The position numbers and the translations under genes were made by a program. DNA of 64,000 nucleotides, taken from contig WSUB01000005.1 in NCBI GenBank assembly GCA_019633425.1, forward strand, positions 248,001 to 312,000, read 5' to 3'. Of the stretch, positions 9,990 to 20,966 are shown in pieces (the first letter of the stretch is position 1; each line of letters opens with the position of its first letter). The stretch is from Tulasnella sp. 424 (taxonomy: Eukaryota > Basidiomycota > Agaricomycetes > Cantharellales > Tulasnellaceae). The notes beneath the pieces are model-generated. The model saw only the letters and a program-made list of their open reading frames with translations, did not search any database and was not told the origin of the DNA.

Positions 9990-12749
9990 ATGTCTCCCTC
10001 CGAAATCGTTCCCGTCATCCAGCAGAAATATGCCGAGGTAGGCGAGCATCGACTCCTATCATCTATCTATTTTTATCCTGATTCACCGCGATGCGATAGC
10101 ATTCCGCCCTCCTGGCAGAGCTGGCCGCAACAGATTATGTGTCAGTGTCTCTAAAGGTCAACGAAAAGAAAATAGAGGAGATCAAGAAAGCTCTGGAGCA
10201 GAAAAAGGAGGTAGTGAAGAACTTAGAGAAAAAGACGAAGTCAGAGTACAAGGATGTATCCGCGCTGCAAAGGAGCGGGACCAAACGACTCCTTCTTCGC
10301 CTGAAAGTCGGATCTGACGGTAGGCGATTTTGTTCCAAAGGTGATAATTTTGTGCATCTAATCAACGTATGCTTTCGAATCCTCAAGGTGCTCAAAAGGC
10401 CATAGCGAAGGAAGAAAAGGAGTATATGGATGCCTTCCAAGCTGAAAATAACGAGAAGCTCGCCATTTCGACATTGGAGGCTGAACTCAATAATGCTCAG
10501 CTGTCTGTATGTTAAACTCTTCTCATGCACCTAGCTTGCCTAGTCGAACACTTCTTCCACAGAACATCGATCTCAAGTCGAAAGTCGATCGTTACGAAAA
10601 AGCGCGGAAGCGAATGGATGAACTTTACCTCGAGTTATTCGAGGGTCACACCAATGGTAGGGCTCTGAAGCCTGTGTTATTCAACCACCCTCTCATCGTG
10701 GGCACTCTATTATGGATAGACTACCCTGAAGAAGATGAAGCGGAACAAGCGGTTAAGCTGTCCCAGGCCAGCCATGCCAAAGACCAGGAGCGATTGACAA
10801 AGGTATCACAAGTCTACTCTTGGTTGCACAAGGCGGAGAAGTCTATGCAGACAGTTTTGGAACGATTGAATAAGGTATGTAGAATCCCGGCTAGGAGAAC
10901 GTGAACGATCCTGAGGTGCGAACGATCTCAGGCAGAAGAGGTGGCGTTGAAGGAACTCACCACTCAAAATTACAATATATACGAAATGAAGGAGCTGAAG
11001 TCGGCCAAGAAATACGCACTCGAGGTTGAGACCTTCATGGCAGAGGCTCGCAAACTTGATAATCGTATACCTGATCTCGGCCAGATCAGCATTCCCTTCC
11101 AGTGAGGTCTTTGTCACGTGCACAGCAGGCTTCTACTCATACACCATTGCTTCTCAGGGATGCTGGGTATCAACCGCCGTTTGGATCTGAGAGAGGGGTG
11201 AGTTTTTGATGGAATCTCTCTGACAAACACTAATCACAGGCGCTTCAAGGATCTCATCATCCACCGCTTGATCAGCGATGCGAGCAAAGACTGCATCCGA
11301 TACCATACCAAGTTGGAGACTGAAGAAAGCAAGGTTAAAGCTCAAGTGAAGGAAGTCACCAAGGTCGCTGTGGAGAGCGGAACCGTGCTTGCGAAGAAAC
11401 GAGCCGACCTCGAGGCGATTCGTCGTAAAATCATCGAGAACGTGCACAAAGGCATTCTTCCTGAGAAAGGTCCATGGGTACCGACTCAAGGCATTCCTGA
11501 CAATGAAGGCCCAAATCCAGGCGGGTTTACAGGTCCAGCCTTCCCATCCATCGGCTTCCCGTTTACTGGTAGCCCTACCACGAGCTTACCAGCAGGAGGC
11601 TTCCGTTCCGCTCACGGTTCCATTGAGATTGCCTCTCCGGAGGGCGGTGTTGATGCCCCAGGCTTCCCTATCAGCCCCGCATTTCAGCATCCAGTGGACC
11701 GTATACCACCGACGGAGCCTGGCTTCCGACGAACTGCAGAAATGAACGTCATCGCCTCTATTGCAGCATTCTCTGTCCCTGCGGCCACTCCTTGGGCAAT
11801 TAATCGCGAAGCCGCCGCAATGCTACTCAACGCTGCCCAAGAGCCGATAAACGGTGATGATACCGATTTCAAAATGCCCCAAGCACCGGGTTCCCCCCAA
11901 CTGCCCGGAGGAAACATTGCCATTCCGCCCACTCCCAGTGGTCCCGGCTTCCCCTCTTCACCAGCTGAAGCAGCCTTCTCGGCGTATCAAACCAAACCAG
12001 CCGAGGAGGTCGCCTACGACGGGTCCCCTATCAAGCTATTCAAGTTCGACTCCACTGCAAACCCTGCCAAGTGGGATGACCTTGGCCATGGTCGTCTGCG
12101 TATGGTCACCGAGAAAGAAAGCAAAACGGTCCGCTTGGTCGTTTCCTCGGCGCAAGCGACGAAGCCTCTCCTCGACCGTCCCATAAGGAGTGGTGCCCGC
12201 CTTCTTCCGCATCCGAGCTCCGACAGGAGTTTCATGTGGACTTTGGAAACAGAGCCCAAGGGACCCTTCGCTATCCGCATGTCAAGTCCAGAGGCAGCTC
12301 GGGAGGTTTACAACGCGTTTGAGCGGGTCCAAAAGATCTTCCCTCGGCCTACCCCAACTTCATCAGATGACGCGTGGCCATCAATGCCGCTAGCACCAGG
12401 GGATGCGCCCCCATCAATTCCCGCTGGACCCACTGCTATGCCCACGGCCGGAGCTTCGTCCCCATCTCCTCCCTCTATGCCTTCAGCCTCCGGGGTTACG
12501 ACCACTGGCAATGCTCCCAGCGGTACAGCTCCAGCAATGCCATCTACCCCCGGAGACACCCGTTCCTCTGCTCCTGTGGCTTGGCCTCAAAGCCCAGAAG
12601 ACCAGCCCCTTGCCATGCCAGGGGGGATGCCGACATCTCCCGCAGACGTGAAGAAGGCTGCCAGCACCTCAACAGGTGGAGTGACCTCAGGCGTTGCTGC
12701 GCTGAACTTGGGGAAAAGTCAGGCCCCATCTAATGGTGGAAAAAAGTAG
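9990..12749 (+). CDS. Long coiled-coil protein with C-terminal RanBP1-type (Ran-binding/PH-like) domain, 772 aa
   Basis: Eight exons: 9990..10037, 10100..10319, 10388..10506, 10563..10656, 10720..10874, 10932..11064, 11158..11197, 11240..12749. Phases are consistent and total 773 codons. The 63-base intron at 10657 is in frame and could be retained, and the 11065 donor was chosen because it alone keeps the frame. Residues about 20-345 are charged coiled coil (KVNEKKIEEIKKALEQKK). A Pro/Gly-rich linker follows. Residues about 534-636 match a Ran-binding domain: IKLFKFD, KWDDLGHGRLRM, VRLVVS, SDRSFMW and a final helix AAREVYNAFERVQ. A Pro/Ser-rich tail ends the protein. Ran-binding domains bind Ran-GTP, so a nuclear-transport or spindle link is inferred. 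I do not recognise the whole architecture. Confidence 0.72.
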
Positions 12750-12950
12750 ACTGGTGTTGATATTTGAATCTCTTAAGTCTTTCGATGTTACTATAATGTT
12801 CAAGCTGTCGTCGAGTGCTCACGGTTGATATGAGTAATCATGATGAACTTCTCCTAACCTATTTGGCGCTTTGTTGTTAGTTTGTCTACTGAACCACACC
12901 TTCCCAAAATTCCCCGACCCCGAAACCGACACTTTCCTACTTCACTGTCC

Positions 12951-13776
12951 ATGGCTACTGCTGGCCGTAAAATGCTATCAACAGTTCATAAAGGACTTGC
13001 TTTCGAACAACGCGCTCTATCTTTCCTCCAGAACAATTTGTCCATGTCGCTAACATCAGTGGCAGGACGCGGTGATGGCGGAATTGATCTCCAAGGTTGG
13101 TGGTGGCTGCCGCAGCTTACTCCCCTAGGAGGCCCCAACGCGGTGGGTACAAAACGTAGAGGCGGAGGAAAACCCGATTCTGCTTCACTCGTGGGTACGG
13201 CGGATCTTTTGCGCCGAAAAGTACGCGTTATTGCGCAGTGCAAGGCGGAGAGTCGAAAGGTGAAGCGCGTCTTGAGCGATCAATCGTGACGCGGCTGAAC
13301 TTACATTTGGGTTTTCTGTATTTTAGCTTGGTCCAAAGCACGTTCGAGAACTTGAGGGAGTTGCGTCGCGGCTTCAGATCCATTCCCTAAACACCACGTC
13401 TCTTGGGGAACCCCTCACTCCCACTGTCGCAATTCTAATATCGGAGTCGATCTTTACCAAAGCTTCCACTCTTCATGCGATGTCATCGCCAATACCTTTC
13501 CTCCTGCTACATCTTCCTCCACTACCTTACCCAGCTCCTTCCGACAAAAAACGTGCTGCAAAACAGCAAACGGTTGACGATTCGTGTTTGATCGGATCAG
13601 CGGTGGCAAATCATGCATTACTCGGCACCTCCAATGGGGTTGACGTCCTCGGGCTATCTGGACGGTTGGAAATCCGGTGGGAAAGGCTTGCCAGGCCCAA
13701 CGCGGGCGGAGAGCGGGGCAGGTTGGGATTATGGTGGGATAAGGAGCGATTAACTCACTGGATACCTTCTGTTTGA
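12951..13776 (+). CDS. RRG7: RRG7-like mitochondrial protein with restriction-endonuclease-like fold, 252 aa
   Basis: Exons 12951..13259 and 13327..13776, intron 67 bases (GTGAAG...TTTAG), phase 0. The ATG at 12951 is the first in frame; upstream codons in this frame lack an ATG. The diagnostic block is HKGLAFEQRALSFLQNN followed by AGRGDGGIDLQGWWWLP. Then come VRVIAQCKAES (the Q-x-K element of the nuclease-like core), HVRELEG, and a C-terminal GLWWDKERLTHW. This pattern fits the RRG7 (DUF2034) family, named from yeast 'required for respiratory growth 7' and predicted mitochondrial; its biochemical role is not known to me. It lies 201 bases after the coiled-coil gene, on the same strand. Confidence 0.75.
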
Positions 13777-13914
13777 TCACCCAAACTCGCATCGTGAGTG
13801 AGATTTTTTCTTTGTGCGCTCTGGTTAATCTAATTTATCTTCAGGTAGCTACTCGTGTATCATTATTTCCACGCAACCTTCACCTATCATTATTTTTTCT
13901 CTACCCGGCTCACG

Positions 13915-14944
13915 TCATTTCCTGCTCAGCGCCATTGGACTTAGGCCATGTGGACAACACTGGTGGACCAAAATGTCGGACAATGGCATTGGTGATGGAA
14001 GCCAGTTACCATCAGCCCGCCTCCCTCGCACCCATCTCGTCGACTTCATCTCAACTGCTTCTTCTGCTCGCAAGTGATGCCAGAATCGATCCACTAGCTC
14101 GCTTATCGTCTCCCCTGACGAGGCGGAGTGGACTTTGGGAAGAGCGAGCACATCAAGTATTGGCGTCATTTGGACGATAGCCTAGGCCAGGCCGGTAGAC
14201 TGGTGGCGGAGATACATGTCTAATCGAAGTCTAGACGCTGCAAGCGCTCGAACCGGGGCCATTTTCGGTTTGGGACGGAACCAACTAGGACAATCACCAA
14301 CGAGTGGAGAGATTTGCGGTGAGCGGCCAAGGATGAAAGGCCCGCGAGCGTGATATGTCTCCTGCTCCCAAACCCGGTCGCCTTCATGCCAAATCTTCAA
14401 ACTCTCCAACTTTGGTAAACCCTGTGCCAATAGCTCAATATCCCGATCCGTCAAGCCAAACAAGACGTTTCCCATTTCTTCTCGCAAACCCCAAGTGCTG
14501 GAGGGTGGGCAAGCGCACCATGATTGGGCGAATCAGACCCAACGTCACCCCTCCCTTCTCAAAGCCAAAGTCGAGCTCCTCCAGGAAAAGGCTTCGTTCC
14601 TGGAGAAGGCGAACCTCTCCGTCGAGGCCTTGCCGAGCGTCGCAGTCCAGATGTCCAATCCGAAGGGTCATGAAAGTGGGAGGTTGAGAAGTCGGAAGAC
14701 GTCGCGGCTGTTCTCATCATGGCCAAGCAACTCGAGGGACGACAGTCGTGGAAAGTGGACGTTGAATGGTCGATTGGAATAGTCCATTTATCTGCATACA
14801 GGCTCAGCTTCTCCAGGTGGACGAACTCCGCAAGGCCCTCCAAACTCTGTTTTACCCAAACACTTCCGTCTTCCTGGTGACAGTGAGGTAATAAGGTAGC
14901 ACGGACGAACAGATGCTCAAGCACGTATACGTTGGATGATTGGG
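13915..14944 (-). pseudogene. Degenerate leucine-rich-repeat / F-box-type pseudogene
   Basis: Minus-strand LRR segments occur in at least three frames in order: VHLEKLSLYADKW (about 14800), SLELLGHDENSRDVFRLLN (about 14700), MTLRIGHLDCD through LPTLQHLGFA (14671..14500), then EEMGNVLFGLTDRDIELLAQ (14480..14400) and an open segment to 13915. Each switch needs a one-base shift, for example within AGAAGAAATGGG near 14478. I see no F-box start. It reads as a decayed F-box/LRR relative of the genes elsewhere in the window. Undetected micro-introns are the alternative. Confidence 0.5.
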
Positions 14945-15650
14945 TCTAATGCTTGAGCAGAGGACCCCGGTGCACCATAATGTCCTTCGTCGAACCACCC
15001 TCTCTCGCCAGCCTCTAATTACCAGAACATTCGGGCCGTCCCCTATATGGTTTCCGAGTTCGATCCACTCAGTGTATCAGCCCGAATCTATCGATACCAT
15101 GGGGTCCAATTACAAGGTCCATTACAAACAAATATACAAAATATGGAGAAAAAGGAAACAGTAACGAGTATGTGTCCAGCGGAACAGTGATCGGAGATCG
15201 GAAAGGCGAACAAAGGGAAACCACAACACGCAAACCATACAGACATTATGGGCAATTGTTATGAGCAAGTTGAAGGGAGCGGAGCTCAACCTTCAGAAAA
15301 AGCAAACGGAAGAGAGTAGTAGTGACTCGATCTTTGTCAGCTTAATCGGAGTCCCAGACGGGACCTTATGGACTTCGGGAACGACGTTGCGCGGGGCTCA
15401 GGAGATGTGGCGAACTTTACCTCCTCCGGGGGCGTAACGGAGCCCGGGGGAGTAAGGGGGGCGAGTTGGTGGCCGGGACTCCTCGGCTATATGTAGCCAG
15501 AAGACGATTAAGCTAGGGGAGAAGGTAGACTTATTCAGCGATATATCTTGTCGTTAGCGTAGACGTCGAGTACGTACTTCTTCGTTGTTTGTCTTCTGCT
15601 CCTTCAACGCGTTTCGCAGAGATATGTTCTCCACGTGAATGGCTCTGGCC
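14945..15650. other. Intergenic; possible remnant 3' exon of the next gene
   Basis: No independent gene seen. On the minus strand a donor-like GTACGT (15577..15572) and a CCCCTAG acceptor (about 15513) would attach a 31-residue tail ending at 15417 to an alternative frame of the coiled-coil gene at 15651..16676. Confidence 0.35.
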
Positions 15651-16676
15651 TCATTCCGGGCGCGCGCCTCCTAGAAGCTCCGATATCTTGTCTGACCAGG
15701 GCGATCTCGACGCCCATGGCGTCGAGTTCGAGGCGGGCCGATGCGGCTTCTGATCAGAGTGCAGCGCGTCCGCTTCGGCCTGAGCATGGCGGACTTTGGA
15801 AACGACTTTAAGCCGTTTTCGATCTGCCGCTTCCATGACTCGCCGGTGTTCCTTAGCCGATTGTGTGGGGCGCTGGACGAGGTTGGCTTGGGAGAGGTCG
15901 AGGTCTTGGCGGAGATTCTTGACAAGAGCGTTCTGTCGAGAGAGCTATGAGTAAATTGAACGTTGCAACGGCCGATGCGGAACACTTACCAGTCGCCCCA
16001 CGTTTTCCTTGGTTTCGCCCAGCTCTTCGTTGCTTCGTCTCAACTCTTCAGCGGAGGCCCTCTCAAGTTCCACAAACTTCTTGCACGCCCCTTCAACCAT
16101 TTCGCGATAGATTTGCTCAGCCGCTGTTCCTTCTTGAGGTCTAAGGAAGCCTTCTGGACGTCCGCAGTAGCCTTCTGGAGACCATTGGCGAGGGACTGGT
16201 TGTGTTGGAGGAGGAGTGAGACGTGAACTTGGGCGACACAGTGGTCGAACGACTGGTAGCAGCTGGGCGCAAACTTTGAAGTACAAGAAAAGGAGGCTTT
16301 TCGTTAGCAGCGTGGTCGTGGAGAGAGGGAGGATGTTCATCGTGAATGAAATTTGACTTACTCGACGACCGTAGATGTTGCGGATATACAAGAAAGCCAA
16401 CAGCGTCAGAAGAAAAAGCACAACGCATGCTGGTACTTTGAAATCGTCGAGAGCTGCCCGGTCGCCGTGGTGACGATACCCGGAGTGAAGGACGATGGAC
16501 GGTGAAGAAGGAGGAAGAGGGGACGGAGGAGATGAGTGAAGAAAGGTGGACGAGATGTATTTGGACTTGATAAGGCCGAAGTCGTGGGCAATGAGGACAG
16601 AGGTAGACACGATGAACACGAAGAGGCAGAAGAGGATCTCGGCAAAGGCGATTCGCGGGCGTTGTACAGTCGACAT
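15651..16676 (-). CDS. Membrane protein with coiled coil, 326 aa, frames ambiguous
   Basis: The simplest open model is 16676..15990 plus 15944..15651 (intron GTAAGT...CATAG, 45 bases). The N-terminus has one hydrophobic segment (residues 10-30, ILFCLFVFIVSTSVLIAH) and a second near residue 85-100 (VVLFLLTLLAFLYI). Further on, AEELRRSNEELGETKENV is coiled coil. A second reading is also attractive: an 88-base intron (16361..16274, GTAAGT...CAAAG) puts FAPSCYQSFDHCV...QKATADVQKASLDLKK in frame, which looks more like real coiled coil, but then a one-base shift is needed near 16140 and others near 15740 and 15665. The gene may therefore be frameshifted. Function unknown. Confidence 0.5.
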
Positions 16677-17100
16677 GATGAGGAGTGGTGGGAGCAGGAG
16701 TGTCTCTCGGTGGGGTAGTACCTTGGGGGGAGTGAAGGGGGAGAGAGATAATGAAAGAGGAAAAGAGAGGAGGACTGAAGTACAGCTGCCTCTTAAGTCC
16801 TTTTTTCTGTGAGTAGGTCAACAAGAACAAGACTGGTGGCCGACGTCGTGGGCAATGAGGACTGAGGTGGACACGACGAACACGAAGAGGAAGAAGAGGA
16901 AGTCGGCAAAGGAGATTCGCAGACATTGTACAGTGGAGATAGTAGGGAGTGGTGGGAGCAGGAGTGTCTCTCGATGGAGTTGTACCTTGGGGGGAGTGAA
17001 AGGGGAGAGAGGTTGCGAATGAGGAAAAGAGAGGAGGAGGGAAGCTCAGTTGCCTCTTAAGTACTTTTTTCTGTGGCTACGTCAACAAGGACAAGACGGA
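16575..17100. repeat. Exact head-to-tail tandem duplication (~264 + 262 bases) of a promoter and start region
   Basis: 16575..16838 and 16839..17100 are adjacent copies of one sequence (both start near GTCGTGGGCAATGAGGAC and end near CAACAAGRACAAGAC). The inner copy contains the start codon and the first 34 codons of the membrane gene at 16676. In the outer copy the matching start is changed (CAT to GAT on the plus strand, so ATG to ATC). The downstream hydrophobic segment is still recognisable on the minus strand. Confidence 0.85.
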
Positions 17101-19179
17101 TGCATATGACGCATCTTTAGGTATGACATTTTTTAATTGTATTGAATTCGGGGTTTGAATAAGTTCCAAACAGCCCTTGGATTTCAATTCAGACGCCCCA
17201 TCAGCCCAACAACTCCTACCAACACCCCCCGTATGACGGCCATAACAACATCTACTTCCATGTAATAATTTGATGATCGTCAGACATTCAGCGTGTACGA
17301 GTCCTTTTTTTCGGCGAAGAAAGAGTCAAGATAGTTATGGTTTGGATCGCAGTCATTTACCAAGAGCTAAGGCCCTATCCCGTTGCTCTGTACTTGTTTA
17401 AATTGCTCTAAGGCGCGTCAAGCAATTTGTGGCCAGTGTAGGACGCGTCGAAAGGAGCTTTCGCCCTACCGTTACTCGACAGGACCGTTACTCGACAGAG
17501 TCCACCTATCACCGAATGACATTCCACGCACCAACGAACCAAAGGAAGAGTAATATAGTACGTTCAGAGGTTTATAATATGGACTGAAAGGGCGTACGTA
17601 CTTAAGCTTGCACCGATTCTCGTTGACCGGCAGCGTTGGGGATCTTCGACGATATGGACAAATTCATACCTTGAATAGGTTTAAAACAGCCGTCTCACTC
17701 TAGCCCAATATTTACTCGCATTTGATTCCTATTGAACAATTACAAAGTGACGTCTTCCGCATGCTGTCATCAATCTTAAGCGGCTTACTAAAGCTCGAAG
17801 TACTCCTCTATCTAAGCGTGCACGACAGTACACTCCAAGACAATGCTCATTTTGCATCTGAGCAACGGCTAAAAATGGAGGGAAAGAGGGGGTGGGGCAT
17901 GCCATAACAACGATCGGATAACGATAGGCGGATCCGGAAGGGGGAGGGGAGGAAAAAGCGAGAGTGCGTGTGCGTATATGGGTGAGGAAGGCGATACGAG
18001 TATTTCCAAGCTGTCTAGGCTGGAATAACAGAATGGTTTGCGTGAAGGTAAGAGAAGGCGGTCACGATGGCGATGAGGGTAGAGCTAGATGGAATGAGGT
18101 TCCAGTAGTTGTATTTGGCATACAGCTTAGAGAGAGGGTGTCTGTGATATCCATAGCTGAGCCCGATCCCAATAAGTGCTTCGCGTGGAGCAGCTCTTGA
18201 CCTTATCAATGATACGAAGCAGTCTAGGGAAAGCAAGACTATAATCAGTAATCCCGCCCACGCTCGCGATCGAAACACTAGCAACACGTCCGAAGTCACC
18301 AAATCACTGCAGTAGCTCGCCGACGCCACGAATAACATATCAGCAAAGGCTGATAATGCCACAGCTCCCTCCTTCCGTCCTCGGTAACGGTCGTGCGGGC
18401 TCTGAAGTGCGGATGCGTATAGACGACCTGAGGATTGGGTCTCATGTTAGACCAGAAACCCCGCCACGCCTGATGGCTGATCACTGAGCTGGCGAGAGAT
18501 GGGTAACGTGCACAAGCCGGTTTTCGTAAGGCTCGAGTCTCCTCCGCCTACAACACAGGACGCCGGATATCCGTCCTTGTGGAAATCTCTCCCTCCAAGT
18601 ATTTATCCTTACGCGATTGATGAAAAACAATTGGTAGTAAATATCCCTTTCAAGGGCGGTGGTGGACGCAGTTCCATCGTCAGGTGCGATCTACTTCCAA
18701 CCGGATAATCTGGGGCGTCCGGTCTTCGCCCCGACAACAAAGGAGAGGCAAACGCCGCTCCACCAAACCTCCCTCCCGCATCGTGGATCACCCCAGGCTG
18801 AGAAGACCGATGGATGGCTTACGGTCTTTACCGAGCAACGAAACCAGGGCTATCAGGACGCTGGTAAGGCTTTGATGGAGTTGAAGGTGAATACCGAGCC
18901 AATCACGACGACCCGCCCCGTGAACGACGCTTTCTTCGAACACCTGTCACAATCGTCATAAGGTACATGTACTTGGATTTTGGATGTATTTACTTTCAGG
19001 ACGTCTTAGCCCAGGTGGAGGTCGGACTGCGCCATCCTGAAGCCTTCGAATTCGCGACACGCAAACGTTTGGAAGGCTTTTCCCAAAAAGGTATGAATTG
19101 CAAATGACAATTCACGACATATTTGATTTTTCCCCTCTTGTCTTGTTGATTCAATTTGTGCAAATGCGGCTTGTTACTT
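17101..19179. other. 2 kb without a supported gene
   Basis: Two weak candidates only. A minus-strand ORF 18338..18015 (107 aa) has a hydrophobic stretch AGLLIIVLLSLDCFVSL but no relative I recognise. Plus-strand open stretches 18700..18958 and 19001..19090 (VLAQVEVGLRHPEAFEFATR) could be pieces of one gene, but no ATG and no splice joins them cleanly. 17100-17960 shows nothing. Confidence 0.3.
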
Positions 19180-20025
19180 TTATTTTCCGCCAGTGATCCC
19201 TTTGATTGTGTCGTGCCACGAATCAGGGAAGAATCCTTGCCAGGTTCCGTCCGAGAACTCGATGAAGGCGCGACGCACTTGGTACGGACACAAGTAGACG
19301 TTCTACTCCAGTGGATGATCCTCTATCAGCTCCAGCCAACTGGTTATCTGCCGCGGTGGCACCGACCTTGATACCTCCTTTGTTCACTTGTTGATCCCAC
19401 CAGACCCAGTCATTAGGCACGCTCCAGTCTATCTTGCTGTCCCCCAAAATGAAGAATGATCCGTTATATCCAAGGGAGATATCTTTGATCCTCTCGTTAA
19501 AGTATCGCTTGACTGCTCTCTCCAGGCATTGATGTGCGACGTCCGATTGCAGCATAAGATCGGGTGAAGTGATTCGGCAAAGATACGTCTTAGGATTGTT
19601 TTGATCAATCTCAACTCTCTGAACGTCCCAAAACTTGCCATTAGACTCGATGTCTCTCATTAAGTCGTCGGGAATTCGGGCAAATGCTGCATGGGTGGGG
19701 AGTGAGGGGATCGTTAGCTCTTCTAGGGCCTCGAACAAAACCAGTGTTAGGAAAGGTAGAGTTCACCGTAAGAGTTATTGAAGGTGGTCATGTAGAACCC
19801 TCCGTTTGGAAAGATGACAAGACTCCTGATCTTCCCAGCCTTGAAGCGATCATCATTCTGAAGATAGCCATGAAGCTCGTCCCCGACACCCCGCCTAATT
19901 CGCAGAGCACGGGAAGGCCAAGGTCATTATGTTAATTCGTTCGAACGAAGGGAAACGGCTTACCAGATGTTTTGCTTTCCGTTGTCAAAATACCAACTAT
20001 CGTTAGGACCAAAGGCGAAAAGCAT
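19180..20025 (-). CDS. Four-repeat family protein P1 (210 aa), unknown function
   Basis: Exons 20025..19964, 19894..19767, 19686..19367 and 19302..19180. Sizes are 62/128/320/123 and phases 2/1/0, the same pattern as in P2 (24741..25581) and P3 (26424..27220). The start MLFAFGPNDSWYFDNGKQ matches both paralogues. Four related segments recur: FGPNDSWYF near the N-terminus, SLVIFPNGGFYMTTF, DISLGYNGSFFILGDSK with W-rich DWVWWDQQV, and CPYQVRRAFIEFSDGTWQGFF. Each pairs a short strand-rich unit with a W/F and a following helix, which suggests a small repeat fold. There is no signal peptide or membrane segment. The third donor is GTCGGT, weaker than in the paralogues. Function unknown. Confidence 0.72.
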
Positions 20026-20966
20026 TTGCACTGGGAAACTAGCGTGTGGTTTGAAGGGTGATAAAGTAACTGGGTCCTAGGTCGAACGAAGGAGCTGAGG
20101 GGTATGAGCGGTCCAAGGGACTAGATAATCGGCACCGTATCGCTGTCACGCAGAGCTTAAATACCTTCAGCTCGAACCCAAGTCAAGGTGGAAGGTAAAT
20201 CGGAAGAGCGCTCGGAGCGCGAAGAAGACCGCCACGAGGGCGTTATCGCCGGTACTTCGGTATTTCTCCACCAGAGTGCATTGGAGCTCCCCTCACTGGA
20301 TTAGTGACTGTTATGTTGTTTGCATTGCTTGATAAGGTTAGAGAGCTCCAGGTCGTGCAGGCTGCTCCTAGCGCTTCGAGTGACACCTTGAGACTTCTTC
20401 CAAGGACCTCGTTGTCAGTTGACCGGGAGCGAAAGCCTAAAACTTATGAGCTTTCACATCTAATTAACGATGCGAGCGAGTTCCTGCACTGAAATGTCTT
20501 AATCTAACGGAGGTTCTCTTCGCGGCGTGGTGAGCACTTCCCTGGCTGGTCAGTGTTTGAGTGAATCGCTCAGCTGGATCAGTTGACCCGAAAACGATGC
20601 CCCACCCCCCTGCAGATATCTTGGATCACGAGCTGGACCGCATCACCGAAATCGAGGAACCCCTCTGAACGGTAGGTCCCTCCTTCGAAGGGGAAATTTC
20701 GAAAATAATAACCCCAGCATGAAGAGACTGTCTTCGTCCAGGTCCGACGAACCAGCGAATATATGTTTAGAGATGGGTTTTAAGCTATGGCCCCTTACTG
20801 TTCCTCGCAGGAGAGGTGGCAGCGACAACTTAAGAGTTGGCCACCGACATGCCAAATGCTCCTGGCCCGATTGCCCAGTCTGTTAACGTTTGCGGGAAAA
20901 GGATTCTGAACATAAACTACGCTTGTATTACTGGATTACTGACAGTCATCAAGGGAAACTGTATAT
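20026..20966. other. Intergenic, no gene seen
   Basis: 940 bases between the convergent-side end of the L-amino-acid oxidase gene and the start of P1. Short ORFs (for example 20304..20492 plus strand) lack any recognisable feature. Confidence 0.35.

Noticed and set aside
12882..12950. Upstream extension of the RRG7-like protein
   Set aside because: The open frame begins with TTG, not ATG; the first ATG is at 12951.
18659..18961. Plus-strand ORF as a gene
   Set aside because: It begins with GTG, ends just before a donor-like site, and cannot be joined in frame to the following open stretch.
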